Source: Anaerolineae bacterium (lineage in GTDB: Bacteria; Chloroflexota; Anaerolineae; Aggregatilineales; Phototrophicaceae). Taken from it: a stretch of 33,728 nucleotides of DNA. Where the stretch lies: positions 1 through 33,728 of the forward strand of contig JALHOR010000005.1 of NCBI GenBank assembly GCA_022842885.1, in the 5' to 3' direction. How positions within the stretch are numbered: position 1 is the first letter of the stretch; each line of letters opens with the position of its first letter. Made by a program: the position numbers and the translations under genes. Positions 7,925 to 16,753 of this stretch are shown piece by piece. The notes below the pieces were generated by a model, which did no database searches, was not told the origin of the DNA, and saw nothing but the letters and a program-made list of their open reading frames with translations.

Positions 7925-8839
7925 ATGATTGAAGTTAAAAATCTTGTCAAACGCTACGGCACATTTTCTGCTGTCAATAATATCTCGTTTGAAGCCGCAC
8001 CGGGTGAAATTGTCGGCTTGCTGGGACCCAATGGCGCGGGCAAAACCACCACCATGCGAATCCTCACGGGATTTATGCCGCCGTCTGAAGGCAGTGTTAA
8101 AGTCGAAGGCTTTGATGTGCTAGAAAATTCGATGGAAGTGCGGCGGCGCGTCGGCTATATGCCAGAGCGTGTTCCTGTCTATCTCGATATGACCGTACAC
8201 GGGTATCTAACATTTTGGGCAAAACTGCGCGGCATGAAGCAACCCAATACGCAAGTGAATCAGATGTTAGAACGCTTTTCACTTGGCGATAGGCGCAATA
8301 AATTGGTTCGCAGTTTGTCCAAAGGGCTGCGTCAGCGGCTCGGATTGGCACAAGCACTGGTACATAATCCTCCCGTCGTCATCTTGGATGAACCGACGAT
8401 TGGCATTGACCCGCAGCAGGTGATTGAAGTGCGCGAAACGGTGCGGGCATTGCGCGAGAATCATACTGTGTTATTCAGCAGTCATATCTTGTCGGAAGTG
8501 GAGCAAGTTTGTGACCGTGTGATTATCATCCATAAAGGCAAAATTATGGCATCTGGCACGCCGCAGCAATTGGCAAAAAAATATAAGCCCGGTGTGCATC
8601 TGTATGTTAGCCTAAGTGGGCGCAGCCAATCGGAAATACGCGCATTGTTAGAAAGCCTGCCTAAAGTGGACAACGTGCGCGAACAAGCCGCTGGTTTTGT
8701 CCTCAGCAGCCGCACCGATGCCGATTTACGTGCCGATGTCAGCAGTATCATCGCCAAACACCAACTGACGTTGCTGGAAATGCGTCTGGTAGAAGTCACA
8801 CTGGAAGATATTTTTCTTAACATTGTAGATAAGAGGTAA
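7925..8839 (+). CDS. ABC transporter ATP-binding protein (GldA/ABC-2 exporter type)
   Basis: A 304-residue nucleotide-binding subunit. Walker A GPNGAGKTT is at residues 34-42, the signature LSKGLRQRLGLA starts at 131, Walker B VVILDEP is at 151-157, and the switch histidine is in SSHILSEVEQ. The extra C-terminal domain of about 80 residues is usual for drug/gliding-type ABC-2 ATPases. With the next three genes it forms the conserved ATPase-permease-GldG-DUF4340 set. In Bacteroidetes the related GldA/F/G proteins are tied to gliding. In other phyla the cargo is unknown. Confidence 0.93.
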   Translation: MIEVKNLVKRYGTFSAVNNISFEAAPGEIVGLLGPNGAGKTTTMRILTGFMPPSEGSVKVEGFDVLENSMEVRRRVGYMPERVPVYLDMTVHGYLTFWAKLRGMKQPNTQVNQMLERFSLGDRRNKLVRSLSKGLRQRLGLAQALVHNPPVVILDEPTIGIDPQQVIEVRETVRALRENHTVLFSSHILSEVEQVCDRVIIIHKGKIMASGTPQQLAKKYKPGVHLYVSLSGRSQSEIRALLESLPKVDNVREQAAGFVLSSRTDADLRADVSSIIAKHQLTLLEMRLVEVTLEDIFLNIVDKR

Positions 8840-8843
8840 AACC

Positions 8844-9569
8844 GTGCGTGCGATTCGACTTATCATGCAGCGCGAACTGGCACAATATTTTTCATCTCCG
8901 CTGGCGTATTTAATTGCCGGAGCTTTCCTGCTGCTCACTGGCGTCACTTTCTACAGCGATTTAAATTTTAGTCTTGGCGTGCGTCCAGTCGAGCCAGCAC
9001 TTATTCCTAATTTGTTGGCACAGGTAATGATTGTCTTCGCGCCCTTGCTCACCATGCGCTTGCTCTCTGAAGAAAACCGCGAAGGCACGATGGAATTGCT
9101 GCTCACCGCCCCGGTATCCGACGGCAATATTGTTTTCGGCAAATTCTTAAGCGCGTGGGCATATTACACATTTATCCTACTCCTGACGCTCCTTTACCAA
9201 TTCATTCTGGTCAATATTGCTCTGCCCGATATTTCACACACCATCGCGGCATATTTGGGCATTTGGATGTATGGTGGGGCGGCATTGGCAGTCGGGTTAT
9301 TGTTCTCGGCGACAACCGAAAATCAAATATTGGCGGCGTTTATGGCAACCATTGCCCTGCTGCTGCTGTATTATGGCGATAGTTTAGGGCGAGTCGTCGC
9401 CAGCGCGGATTTGGCATATATCCTGTTTAACTTGACATTGCAGGGTCATTATGCCGCCTCGTTTGCGATTGGGGCGGTACGAGCAGAAGACATTGTGTAT
9501 TACGCAGGTCTCATTGTGGTGGCGTTGTTCATCGCCATCCGGGTCATTGAATCTAAACGGTGGCGCTAA
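8844..9569 (+). CDS. ABC-2 type permease (GldF-like)
   Basis: A 241-residue integral membrane protein with about six hydrophobic segments, starting with a GTG 4 nt after the ATPase stop. SPLAYLIAGAFLLLTGVTFY near residue 15 and LLSEENREGTMELLLTAPVSDGNIVFGKFLSAW (about 70-102) are typical of GldF/NosY-like ABC-2 permeases. This is the membrane-spanning partner of the preceding ATPase. Confidence 0.9.
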   Translation: MRAIRLIMQRELAQYFSSPLAYLIAGAFLLLTGVTFYSDLNFSLGVRPVEPALIPNLLAQVMIVFAPLLTMRLLSEENREGTMELLLTAPVSDGNIVFGKFLSAWAYYTFILLLTLLYQFILVNIALPDISHTIAAYLGIWMYGGAALAVGLLFSATTENQILAAFMATIALLLLYYGDSLGRVVASADLAYILFNLTLQGHYAASFAIGAVRAEDIVYYAGLIVVALFIAIRVIESKRWR

Positions 9570-9572
9570 CTT

Positions 9573-11228
9573 ATGGCAAATCAATCAAAATCAATTATCG
9601 TTACTCGTGGACAGTTCGGGCAATTGGGCAGTTTCATTGGTGGTACCGGACTGCTGCTAGGTAGCTTGGGGTTTATTTGGCAAGGTGGCATGACCCCTTA
9701 TATCGCCCTTTTATTGGGCATTGGCATCGGGGGGCTGCTATTATGGGCATTCATGACCCCTGACGATTTTAAGGCGTTTTTTACGGGGCGGCAGGCACGC
9801 CAAAGCACTTTAGCGATTTTTAGCACGCTGTTATTAGTGGGAGTTGTATCACTCGCCTATATTATGGTGCAGCGCGAAAATATTGTCGCTGATGCTACAG
9901 TAGATGGCTTATTCTCACTCTCAGAAACGACGCTAAATGTCTTGCGTGCGGCTGAACGGACAGCACAAAAAATCGAAATCACCGGATTTTATTATCATTA
10001 TCAAATTGCCCGACGCGAGATAGATGACAGCTATTTCCAGCTTTATGTTGCCGAAACCAACGGGCATATCTACACGCGCTACGTCAATCCGGTAGAAGAA
10101 CCCGGTTTTAGCGACCGCTATATGGACGCGATAGATCAGGATTATAATGTTTTTATATCATTTGTGGATGACAATGGCGACATTATCCCCACCACCACGA
10201 TTCCTGTAGAGATAACTGGCACACAAGAATCCGATATTACCCGCGCCTTGAGCCAATTGTTGGTGGCAGGGTCATACAAAGTCTATTTTGAAGTTGGGCT
10301 AGAAACGCCCGACCCCATTTCCAACGCCGCCAATGGTTTATCACTCGCCAATAATTATTTGCGTGCCAATGGCTATATCACCGAACCACTGAATTTGCCG
10401 GGGATTGCCGCGGTAGGTGGCGATATACCGCAAGATGCTTCGGCGGTGGTGCTTGCCCAACCGCGCCGCCGTTTGAGCGAAGCCGAAATTGCCGTGATAG
10501 ACCGTTATTTAAAAAATGGCGGTGCTTTATATATCGGTGCGGATACGTTCTTCACCAATGAAGTGTTTATGGGCAATAACGACCCGTTCAATCAATACCT
10601 GTGGGATAATTACGGGTTACGCATGACTGAATACATCGTAGTTGACCCAACCAGCAGCGGACAAACTGAACTGGATGTGTTGAGCGCCGTGGTGTTTGGT
10701 GAAAATTCAATTGCTGCCAACATTAATAAAGAGGGCAATCCCAACAGCGCCACGCAGTTTCGGTTGGCACGGGCAGTTGAGGTCAATGACACTCCCCCCG
10801 TAACCAACGGGCGCGTGATTATGTCATCAGAGGCATCGTGGGGTGAAACGGATTTGGTGGCACTTAGCACCCGCAACGAGTATCAATTTAATGCCGATGC
10901 CGATATACGCGGGCCCCTCACGTTGGTTGCTTGGGCGCGGGACGAAGCCACCAACGCCAAAATCATCTTGCTAGGCGATGGCGAATTTTTGACCAATGGG
11001 CAAATTATTAGTACCGAAGGCAATCTCTCGTTGTTGTTGGATGGGATTGGCTGGATGACAGGCTTCGCTGAAAAAGTCGAATTTACGCCACGCGGTTATC
11101 TGGTGACGCCTGTTTTGTTCGTGGGCAGCGAACAACGGGATATTATCGCCTTTATTACCGTTGTCTTGATGCCCGGGGTCATGTTTATCGCGGCGGTTGC
11201 CGTCTATTTGCGCCGTTTGCGTCAGTAA
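9573..11228 (+). CDS. GldG-family ABC transporter auxiliary protein
   Basis: A 551-residue membrane-anchored protein. There are three hydrophobic segments in the first about 120 residues, then a large soluble region that includes the start typical of the ABC-type auxiliary family (DGLFSLSETTLNVLRAAER), a ThuA-like middle part (AVVLAQPRRRLSEAEIAVIDRYLKNGGALYIG, split here as AVVLAQPRRR then LSEAEIAVIDRYLKNGGAL) and GDGEFLTNGQII, and a final transmembrane helix before the basic tail LRRLRQ. It starts 3 nt after the permease gene. By analogy the soluble domain sits outside and works with the exporter; the substrate is unknown. Confidence 0.85.
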   Translation: MANQSKSIIVTRGQFGQLGSFIGGTGLLLGSLGFIWQGGMTPYIALLLGIGIGGLLLWAFMTPDDFKAFFTGRQARQSTLAIFSTLLLVGVVSLAYIMVQRENIVADATVDGLFSLSETTLNVLRAAERTAQKIEITGFYYHYQIARREIDDSYFQLYVAETNGHIYTRYVNPVEEPGFSDRYMDAIDQDYNVFISFVDDNGDIIPTTTIPVEITGTQESDITRALSQLLVAGSYKVYFEVGLETPDPISNAANGLSLANNYLRANGYITEPLNLPGIAAVGGDIPQDASAVVLAQPRRRLSEAEIAVIDRYLKNGGALYIGADTFFTNEVFMGNNDPFNQYLWDNYGLRMTEYIVVDPTSSGQTELDVLSAVVFGENSIAANINKEGNPNSATQFRLARAVEVNDTPPVTNGRVIMSSEASWGETDLVALSTRNEYQFNADADIRGPLTLVAWARDEATNAKIILLGDGEFLTNGQIISTEGNLSLLLDGIGWMTGFAEKVEFTPRGYLVTPVLFVGSEQRDIIAFITVVLMPGVMFIAAVAVYLRRLRQ

Positions 11229-11241
11229 GGAAGCAGTATTC

Positions 11242-11865
11242 ATGACAAACAATCGCACCACTGTTTACCTGCTCGTTGGGGCATTTTTGCTGCTGCTCGG
11301 CATCAGTCTTGTGCAAACCATGCGTGATATGCCGCAAGCCACTGTCCCGCCCACGAGCAGCACCACCGATCCATTACAATCGCTGCGTGACAATCCGAGC
11401 CGCATTTTTACCGATTTTGAGCAGGAAGATATTCAGGCGTTAAGCATCTTGGATCCGTATACAGGTGCAACTTTTAGCCTTGTCCATACGTCTAATAATC
11501 AATGGGAATCGCCAGAGTTTGGGCAAGTCGTCACGCCGGAAATTGCTCAACAATTGACCTTTTCAGTGGCGGTACTGCCGTATATACAAACGTTGGAGCA
11601 AATCACATCGGATAATTATCCCGATTTTGGGCTAACCCAAACCGATGCCTATTTGCTCATCAGCATCATCCTCAAGAATGGCGAACAACATGGTATCGTC
11701 ATTGGGGATGTCACTACCGACAGCTTGGGGCATTATGGGCTGGTGGATGACCGGGAGACCTTATATGTGTTAGATGCGCGTCCGATTGCGTTTATTGTGC
11801 AAATTTTGCGAACAGTCTATGGCGAAGCTGATGAGCCAGAAATCACTGAAACACCGGCAAGCTAA
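11242..11865 (+). CDS. DUF4340-domain protein, last gene of the ABC/GldG cluster
   Basis: A 207-residue protein with one N-terminal membrane helix (TVYLLVGAFLLLLGISLVQT, about 7-26) and an external beta-rich domain (DFEQEDIQALSILDPYTGA, QWESPEFGQVVTPEIAQQL, TTDSLGHYGLVDDRETLYVL) characteristic of DUF4340. I chose the ATG at 11242 because AAGGAA lies 10 nt upstream; an earlier in-frame ATG at 11197 would lie inside the gldG-like gene. DUF4340 proteins regularly follow GldG-like genes, so a role in the same envelope complex is likely. Confidence 0.85.
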   Translation: MTNNRTTVYLLVGAFLLLLGISLVQTMRDMPQATVPPTSSTTDPLQSLRDNPSRIFTDFEQEDIQALSILDPYTGATFSLVHTSNNQWESPEFGQVVTPEIAQQLTFSVAVLPYIQTLEQITSDNYPDFGLTQTDAYLLISIILKNGEQHGIVIGDVTTDSLGHYGLVDDRETLYVLDARPIAFIVQILRTVYGEADEPEITETPAS

Positions 11866-11930
11866 CCCAATTTTAACGAGTTTGTGATTTACTCATCTCA
11901 GACTGCTTGACAGAAATCCAAAATAGGGTT

Positions 11931-11969
11931 ATTGTGTGAAATCGCACAAACAACCGTAAATCACACAAT
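11931..11969. repeat. Inverted repeat upstream of the sigma factor gene
   Basis: ATTGTGTGA (11931-11939) and TCACACAAT (11961-11969) are perfect 9-bp arms 21 bp apart. A third copy of the core TTGTGTGA occurs at 12118-12125. The set lies in the 345-bp gene-free stretch 11866-12210 before the sigma factor gene, which otherwise holds only a TATAAT-like -10 and a hairpin. It could be an operator cluster or a weak hairpin. Confidence 0.45.
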
Positions 11970-12036
11970 CAGCAAGAAATATTAACAACTATCTAAAAAG
12001 TTTACAGTTTCGTAACGCAAACATCCTTTTTCCGGT

Positions 12037-12042
12037 TATAAT
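12037..12042 (+). promoter_or_regulatory. Candidate -10 box for the sigma factor gene
   Basis: A perfect TATAAT preceded by GGT lies about 170 bp before the sigma factor start. No convincing -35 sequence sits 16-18 bp upstream (AACGCA at 17), so it may depend on an activator or be chance in this AT-rich stretch. The nearby inverted TTGTGTGA sites lie upstream of it. Confidence 0.4.
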
Positions 12043-12157
12043 TGGGATAAGCGATACATGCAGGCGAGGCAAACACAACATTAGAATTGTTGGAATCGCT
12101 GGTGCGGATGGTTTATTTTGTGTGATAATCATCTGAACATCACAATGGTAATCTCGC

Positions 12158-12182
12158 CGCCTTGCTTTCCGTGAGCAAGGCG
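12158..12182 (+). promoter_or_regulatory. Strong hairpin in the 5' leader of the sigma factor gene
   Basis: CGCCTTGCT (12158-12166) and AGCAAGGCG (12174-12182) form a perfect 9-bp GC-rich stem with a 7-nt loop, 28 nt before the GTG start and 14 nt before its ribosome site. There is no clean U-run after it (CTTGTCTGTCTG), so a leader structure affecting mRNA stability or translation is at least as likely as a terminator. Confidence 0.5.
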
Positions 12183-12210
12183 CTTGTCTGTCTGTAGAAG
12201 GTGGATGCAA

Positions 12211-13446
12211 GTGGTCACGACGGTACAAACAATGCACAAAGATCAACTGCGTGTACAACTCGTAGAGAAAGCACGCAAAAAAGGCTTTATCACATACGAC
12301 GAAATTTTGTCTGCCATGCCGGACGTGGAGCAGGATATTGCTTTATTGGACGATGTGATGGACGATTTGCTTGATGCTGGGTTAGAAATTATCCCCAGTT
12401 CTGGCAATTTTGAAGACATGGGCGATGCTGCCATGGGTGAACCAGATTTTGATGATCTGGAAGACCTAAACTTTGACCCGGCACGGTTGGAATTGATTGA
12501 TGATGCTGGCTACCAACAAGCCTTAGATACCGATGATGTGGTCGGGCTATATCTAAAAGAAGCCGGACGTGTGCCGTTGTTGACCGCTGAAGAAGAGGTC
12601 ATCTTGGCAAAACGGATGGAAGCCGGGTTATGGGCGAAAAAACGGCTTGATGAGATGGACGAAGATAAAATTACTTGGTCAGAAGAACAATCGCTGCGCC
12701 AAGTGATGCAAGATGGCGAAGGCGCCCAAGAACATTTGATTCGTGCTAATGCCCGCTTGGTTATCAGCGTTGCTAAAAAATACATCGGGCGCGGTGTGCC
12801 ATTTCTGGATTTGATTCAGGAAGGCAATATCGGCTTGATTCGCGCAACCAACAAATTTGAATATCGGCGTGGGCATAAGTTCAGCACCTATGCAACGTGG
12901 TGGATTCGTCAAGCCGTCAGCCGTGCTGTTGCTGACCAAGGGCGCACGATTCGCGTGCCTGTACACATGGGCGACCAACTAAACCGGATGCGGCGCGTGC
13001 AGTTACAACTGCTGCAAGAACTGGGGCGCGACCCAAAAATCGAAGAATTGGCAGAGGGGATGGATACCACCCCCGACAAGATTGAAAATCTGCTAGAAAT
13101 TTCGCGCCGCCCGGTTAGCCTAGAGACACCCATTGATGATGAGGGCGATTCGACCTTTGGCGATTTTGTAGAAGATGCCAACAGCCCGGCTCCGGCGGAA
13201 GAAGTTGCCAACCACCTGCTGCAAGAACAAATTCAGCAGGCATTGGATAAACTGCCGCCGCGTGAAGCACAGATTTTACGCCTGCGTTATGGGCTGGCAG
13301 ATGGGCGCGTCTATACATTAGAAGAGGTCGGGCAAACCATTGGTGTCACCCGTGAACGGGTACGGCAATTAGAGGCACAGGCACTTAATCGTTTGCGTCA
13401 GTCTTCGGCGCATGTGATTCTCAAAGACTATCTGTTCGAGAGCTAG
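12211..13446 (+). CDS. rpoD: RNA polymerase primary sigma factor (RpoD/SigA)
   Basis: A 411-residue housekeeping sigma factor that directs core RNA polymerase to -35/-10 promoters. Visible parts are a short region 1.1 ([18 protein letters not shown]), an acidic spacer, region 1.2 ([20 protein letters not shown]), region 2 with the core-binding helix ([20 protein letters not shown] then [13 protein letters not shown]) and -10 recognition ([19 protein letters not shown]), region 3, and region 4 with the -35 helix-turn-helix [21 protein letters not shown] chose GTG at 12211 because GAAGGTGG lies 6 nt before it; an ATG at 12205 overlaps that site. It heads a tight four-gene run (spacings 4, 9 and 10 nt). 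Confidence 0.95.
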   Translation: MVTTVQTMHKDQLRVQLVEKARKKGFITYDEILSAMPDVEQDIALLDDVMDDLLDAGLEIIPSSGNFEDMGDAAMGEPDFDDLEDLNFDPARLELIDDAGYQQALDTDDVVGLYLKEAGRVPLLTAEEEVILAKRMEAGLWAKKRLDEMDEDKITWSEEQSLRQVMQDGEGAQEHLIRANARLVISVAKKYIGRGVPFLDLIQEGNIGLIRATNKFEYRRGHKFSTYATWWIRQAVSRAVADQGRTIRVPVHMGDQLNRMRRVQLQLLQELGRDPKIEELAEGMDTTPDKIENLLEISRRPVSLETPIDDEGDSTFGDFVEDANSPAPAEEVANHLLQEQIQQALDKLPPREAQILRLRYGLADGRVYTLEEVGQTIGVTRERVRQLEAQALNRLRQSSAHVILKDYLFES

Positions 13447-13450
13447 ACGC

Positions 13451-14248
13451 ATGTCTAGTTCAGCTCGTCGCGCAAAAGGACCCATCATCTTACCGTTGCT
13501 GCTCATCAGTAGTGGTGTCCTTTTGCTCCTCAACAACTTCCTGATTGTCCAAAATTTTAATCTAGCGCATTTGTTACCCTTAACATTGGTCGTTATTGGT
13601 GGACAGATTTTGCTGCGCGGTGATTGGCTGCCGGGGTCAGATTTTCGGACATTTGGCATTACTCGCGGTAGCGTTGAATCGGCGTTATTGGAGATTGATG
13701 CAGGCGAAATTGATGTCAGTCTTCAGGCATTACAAGGGCGCAGCCAAGAACGCCTCATCGCCGGACAATATGCCGCCAATGCCCGCCCGGAATTACTCGT
13801 TTCTGGGACTCATGCCCAATTACGTTTAGACCGCGCCCGTACCCCTTGGTTATCTTTCGCCGATTGGGAATTAGGGCTGACTTCTGGCTTGCCGTGGGAA
13901 CTGGTCATTAGCACTAGCACCGGAATAGTAAATCTGGATTTGACCAACTTGGTTATTCGGAAGACAGCCGTCTATACTGGAGTCGGTGATATTCGTCTCA
14001 TTGCCCCTCAAGAATTGTTCGAGACCATTGAGTTACGCTCGACACTTGGCAACATCCATATTGCTGCCGCTGCCGATACACATACTAAAATCACGGTGCA
14101 AGGTGGTCGTTTGCTGAACACTCATGTGAACATGGCTCGGTATAACGAAACCGCCCCCGGTATTTATGAAACTACTCCACTTGATTCCACACTACCGTCC
14201 ATTACCATTCATGTGGCGGGTGGTGCTGGCGATATTTACTTGACGTAG
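13451..14248 (+). CDS. LiaF/LiaI-like membrane protein
   Basis: A 265-residue protein with two adjacent hydrophobic segments at the start (ILPLLLISSGVLLLLNNFLI, about 12-31, and LLPLTLVVIGGQILL, about 41-55). This is the LiaI/LiaF-type N-terminal membrane module. A long beta-repeat domain follows, with recurring I-D-x-x-A/T-G-x-I-D/N-L-D-L turns (LEIDAGEIDVSL, STSTGIVNLDLTNL, RSTLGNIHIAAA, HVAGGAGDIYLT), as in the LiaF C-terminal or toast-rack domains of envelope-stress sensors. It begins 4 nt after the sigma factor stop, so it is presumably co-transcribed. A role in envelope sensing is inferred from domain type. Confidence 0.75.
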   Translation: MSSSARRAKGPIILPLLLISSGVLLLLNNFLIVQNFNLAHLLPLTLVVIGGQILLRGDWLPGSDFRTFGITRGSVESALLEIDAGEIDVSLQALQGRSQERLIAGQYAANARPELLVSGTHAQLRLDRARTPWLSFADWELGLTSGLPWELVISTSTGIVNLDLTNLVIRKTAVYTGVGDIRLIAPQELFETIELRSTLGNIHIAAAADTHTKITVQGGRLLNTHVNMARYNETAPGIYETTPLDSTLPSITIHVAGGAGDIYLT

Positions 14249-14257
14249 CTGATAATC

Positions 14258-14806
14258 ATGAATGCTTTTCATTTTATTATCCGCGATGGCATGACATCTG
14301 ATATTGAAGAATGTCTGAATCTTGACCATACTTACGAGACTGAATATGTATGGCAGATGAGCTTGAATCAGGAAACCTATGGTTGGCAGGTAGCGTTTCG
14401 GACGGAACGACTACCAAGAGCGATTGAAACCAGCTACCCTGCCAATGCCGAGCGCCTGCATCAAGCGGTGGCAGCGAACAATTTCTTGGTGGTGATTGGC
14501 AAAGATGAGCCTATCCTTATGGGCTATTTGACGCTGCGCTTTGACCCGATTTATGCTCTAGCATTAGTGCAGGACATTGTAGTTGACCGCCATTTCCGGC
14601 GGAGGGGCATTGGCAAGCGATTATTAAATATTGCCCGCCGCCGCGCAGTTGAACATACAGCACAGCGATTACTCGTTGAACTTCAGACGAAAAATCATCT
14701 CGGTATTCAATTTTGCCAAGCAGCGGGTTTAACATTCTGCGGATTTAACGACCAATATTTTCCTCAACATGATATTGCAGTATTTTTCGGACAACCACTC
14801 CGCTGA
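14258..14806 (+). CDS. GNAT-family N-acetyltransferase
   Basis: A 182-residue acetyltransferase starting 9 nt after the LiaF-like gene. The acetyl-CoA loop is RRRGIGKRLLNIARRRAVEH (about 112-131), preceded by the strand ALVQDIVVDRHF and followed by ELQTKNHLGIQFCQAAGLTFCGFNDQYF (split: ELQTKNHLGIQFC, QAAGLTFCGFNDQYF), the usual N-x-x-x-I-x-F-x-x-x-x-G-F end. The substrate is unknown; the RimI-like layout hints at a protein or small-amine target, without proof. It is not closely similar to the other GNAT protein at 7415. Confidence 0.85.
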   Translation: MNAFHFIIRDGMTSDIEECLNLDHTYETEYVWQMSLNQETYGWQVAFRTERLPRAIETSYPANAERLHQAVAANNFLVVIGKDEPILMGYLTLRFDPIYALALVQDIVVDRHFRRRGIGKRLLNIARRRAVEHTAQRLLVELQTKNHLGIQFCQAAGLTFCGFNDQYFPQHDIAVFFGQPLR

Positions 14807-14816
14807 GTTTTGACCT

Positions 14817-16733
14817 ATGAACGTAGATGCCCTCTTTAAAACGGCTCTCGAAACCAGCAATGAAATCCTCACTTCGGCAATTGTGGTCATTGCGGCGTCG
14901 CTGCTGCTGTACAACCTCACGCAAAATTTGCATAACCGCGTAACACGCTCTGCTAGTGCTGTGTTGGCATGTGTTACGTTTGCCTATCTGTGCGATGTGT
15001 TTATCTCGCTTGACCCTTCGATGGTGTTTTACGAGATTGCACTGCGGTCGCAGTGGTTGGGCATTGCCTTTATTCCAGCCGCATTATTTCACTTATCCGA
15101 TGCTTTGTTAGCCACCACAGGTTTACCATCGCGGGGCAGGCGGCGGCGGGTTGTGCGAATCCTGTATTTGATTGCCGGCACTTTTTTCTTGATGGCAACG
15201 CTCACCAATGAACTGATTCATCCGGTTATCAACAGCGGGCGGATAAGTGTCCGTTCTGGCAATTTTTTCTGGTTATACTTTATTTTTTTTGTGGTTCTAT
15301 GCGTCATTGTCTTTATTAATGTAGAACGGGCGCGGCGGCGGTGTTTAACCCAAAGCACACGACGACGTATGGGCTATTTACAAGCCGCTATTTTGACTCC
15401 GGCATTTGGCATCTTCCCCTATTCTTTCGCCCTGCCACCCGGCGCAGAGTTTTCGTTATTAGGGCTGCTGTTGATTAATATTGGCAACATTATCGTCATT
15501 ACGATGCTGCTATTTTTATCGTATCCGTTATCATTTTTTGGTTCGGATCAGCCCGATAGAACTGTTAAAGTTGAATTATTGCGCTTTTTAGTTCGCGGAC
15601 CTGCAACGGGTTTATTGGCATTAGCCACCATCATCGGCACTATTGATGCCACTCGGATTCTCAGTTTGCCCGGCGAAGACTTTATGCCGTTTGCGGTGGT
15701 GGCGGTGGTGTTAGTCTGGCAGTGGACAATTGCGCTGCTGTTACCTTGGCTGGAAAAACAACTGGTGTATGGCAACGCCAATGGTGAGCATATCAAACAA
15801 TTGCAAAATCTGAGTGATCATGTTTTGACGCACAGCGATATTCTGCAACTCTTAGAAGCGACATTAGAAGCGTGTTGTGATTTTTTACGCACCCAGACCG
15901 CTTTTGTGATTAGTTTTCACGAACAAGTGCCAGAATTAGTCAAAGTCGTTGGATCAACCCCATTTACGGATGTCAATTTCAATACCCAAGCCCAACTTAT
16001 GCAGAATAACATCGTCGGATTGGGTGGCAATAATGGACATTTGGCATTTCAAAGTTGGCAGCATTATCAATTGACACCACTTTATAGTCGTCGCAACAGC
16101 CAAGAAGCTCGCCTGATTGGCATCTTGGGCATTGAAACAACTCCTAATCATCTGCCCATAGAAGGCGAAGACTATAACACGTTGCAACAGTTCGTTTGGC
16201 GGGCAGCCCGTACACTGGATGATATGGCATTGCAAGCAGAAATCTTTGCTGCCCTAGAAGGATTACTACCCCAGATTAGTGCCATCCGTCGTGATGACAA
16301 AATTGAGTATGTACCTGCAACAAGCCAAAAACCGCCGCTAACCCATCTCGACCATGATGAAATTTATGAACAGGTACATGCTGCGCTGCGACACTATTGG
16401 GGTGGAACCGGCATGACGCGCAGCCGCCTACAAGATTTACAAGTCGTGCGCCAGATGATGAAACCCGATGAAACCCCTGTTCAAGCGTTGCGAAGTGTGT
16501 TACAACAAATTGTTGAAAAACAACGTCCACGCGGCGAACCCAGTTTAGATGCGCCGGAATGGACATTATATAACATCCTCAATATGCGTTTTATTGAAGG
16601 CAAAACGGTTAAAGCGGTGGCATATCGCTTAAAAATGAGCGAAGCCGATTTTTATCGCAAACAACGGGCAGCTTTAGCCGCAGTGACCGATACTTTGTTA
16701 GAAATGGAGGCAAGCACCTTCAAGGACTCTTAA
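14817..16733 (+). CDS. Polytopic membrane regulator-like protein (about 9 TM, GAF-like, HTH-like C terminus)
   Basis: A 638-residue protein. The first about 310 residues hold seven hydrophobic helices in the arrangement of the 7TM sensor module found before histidine kinases, plus two more (LVRGPATGLLALATIIG and FAVVAVVLVWQWTIALLLPW). A coiled stretch follows (HIKQLQNLSDHVLTHSDILQ), then a GAF-like domain (about 340-480). The C-terminal about 80 residues contain a helix-turn-helix-like pattern (GKTVKAVAYRLKMSEADFYR) and no kinase H-box or ATP-binding domain. It may therefore be a membrane-bound one-component regulator. It starts 10 nt after the GNAT gene and closes the sigma factor gene run. 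Confidence 0.65.
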   Translation: MNVDALFKTALETSNEILTSAIVVIAASLLLYNLTQNLHNRVTRSASAVLACVTFAYLCDVFISLDPSMVFYEIALRSQWLGIAFIPAALFHLSDALLATTGLPSRGRRRRVVRILYLIAGTFFLMATLTNELIHPVINSGRISVRSGNFFWLYFIFFVVLCVIVFINVERARRRCLTQSTRRRMGYLQAAILTPAFGIFPYSFALPPGAEFSLLGLLLINIGNIIVITMLLFLSYPLSFFGSDQPDRTVKVELLRFLVRGPATGLLALATIIGTIDATRILSLPGEDFMPFAVVAVVLVWQWTIALLLPWLEKQLVYGNANGEHIKQLQNLSDHVLTHSDILQLLEATLEACCDFLRTQTAFVISFHEQVPELVKVVGSTPFTDVNFNTQAQLMQNNIVGLGGNNGHLAFQSWQHYQLTPLYSRRNSQEARLIGILGIETTPNHLPIEGEDYNTLQQFVWRAARTLDDMALQAEIFAALEGLLPQISAIRRDDKIEYVPATSQKPPLTHLDHDEIYEQVHAALRHYWGGTGMTRSRLQDLQVVRQMMKPDETPVQALRSVLQQIVEKQRPRGEPSLDAPEWTLYNILNMRFIEGKTVKAVAYRLKMSEADFYRKQRAALAAVTDTLLEMEASTFKDS

Positions 16734-16753
16734 CAACTTTTATTAGCACTTGT

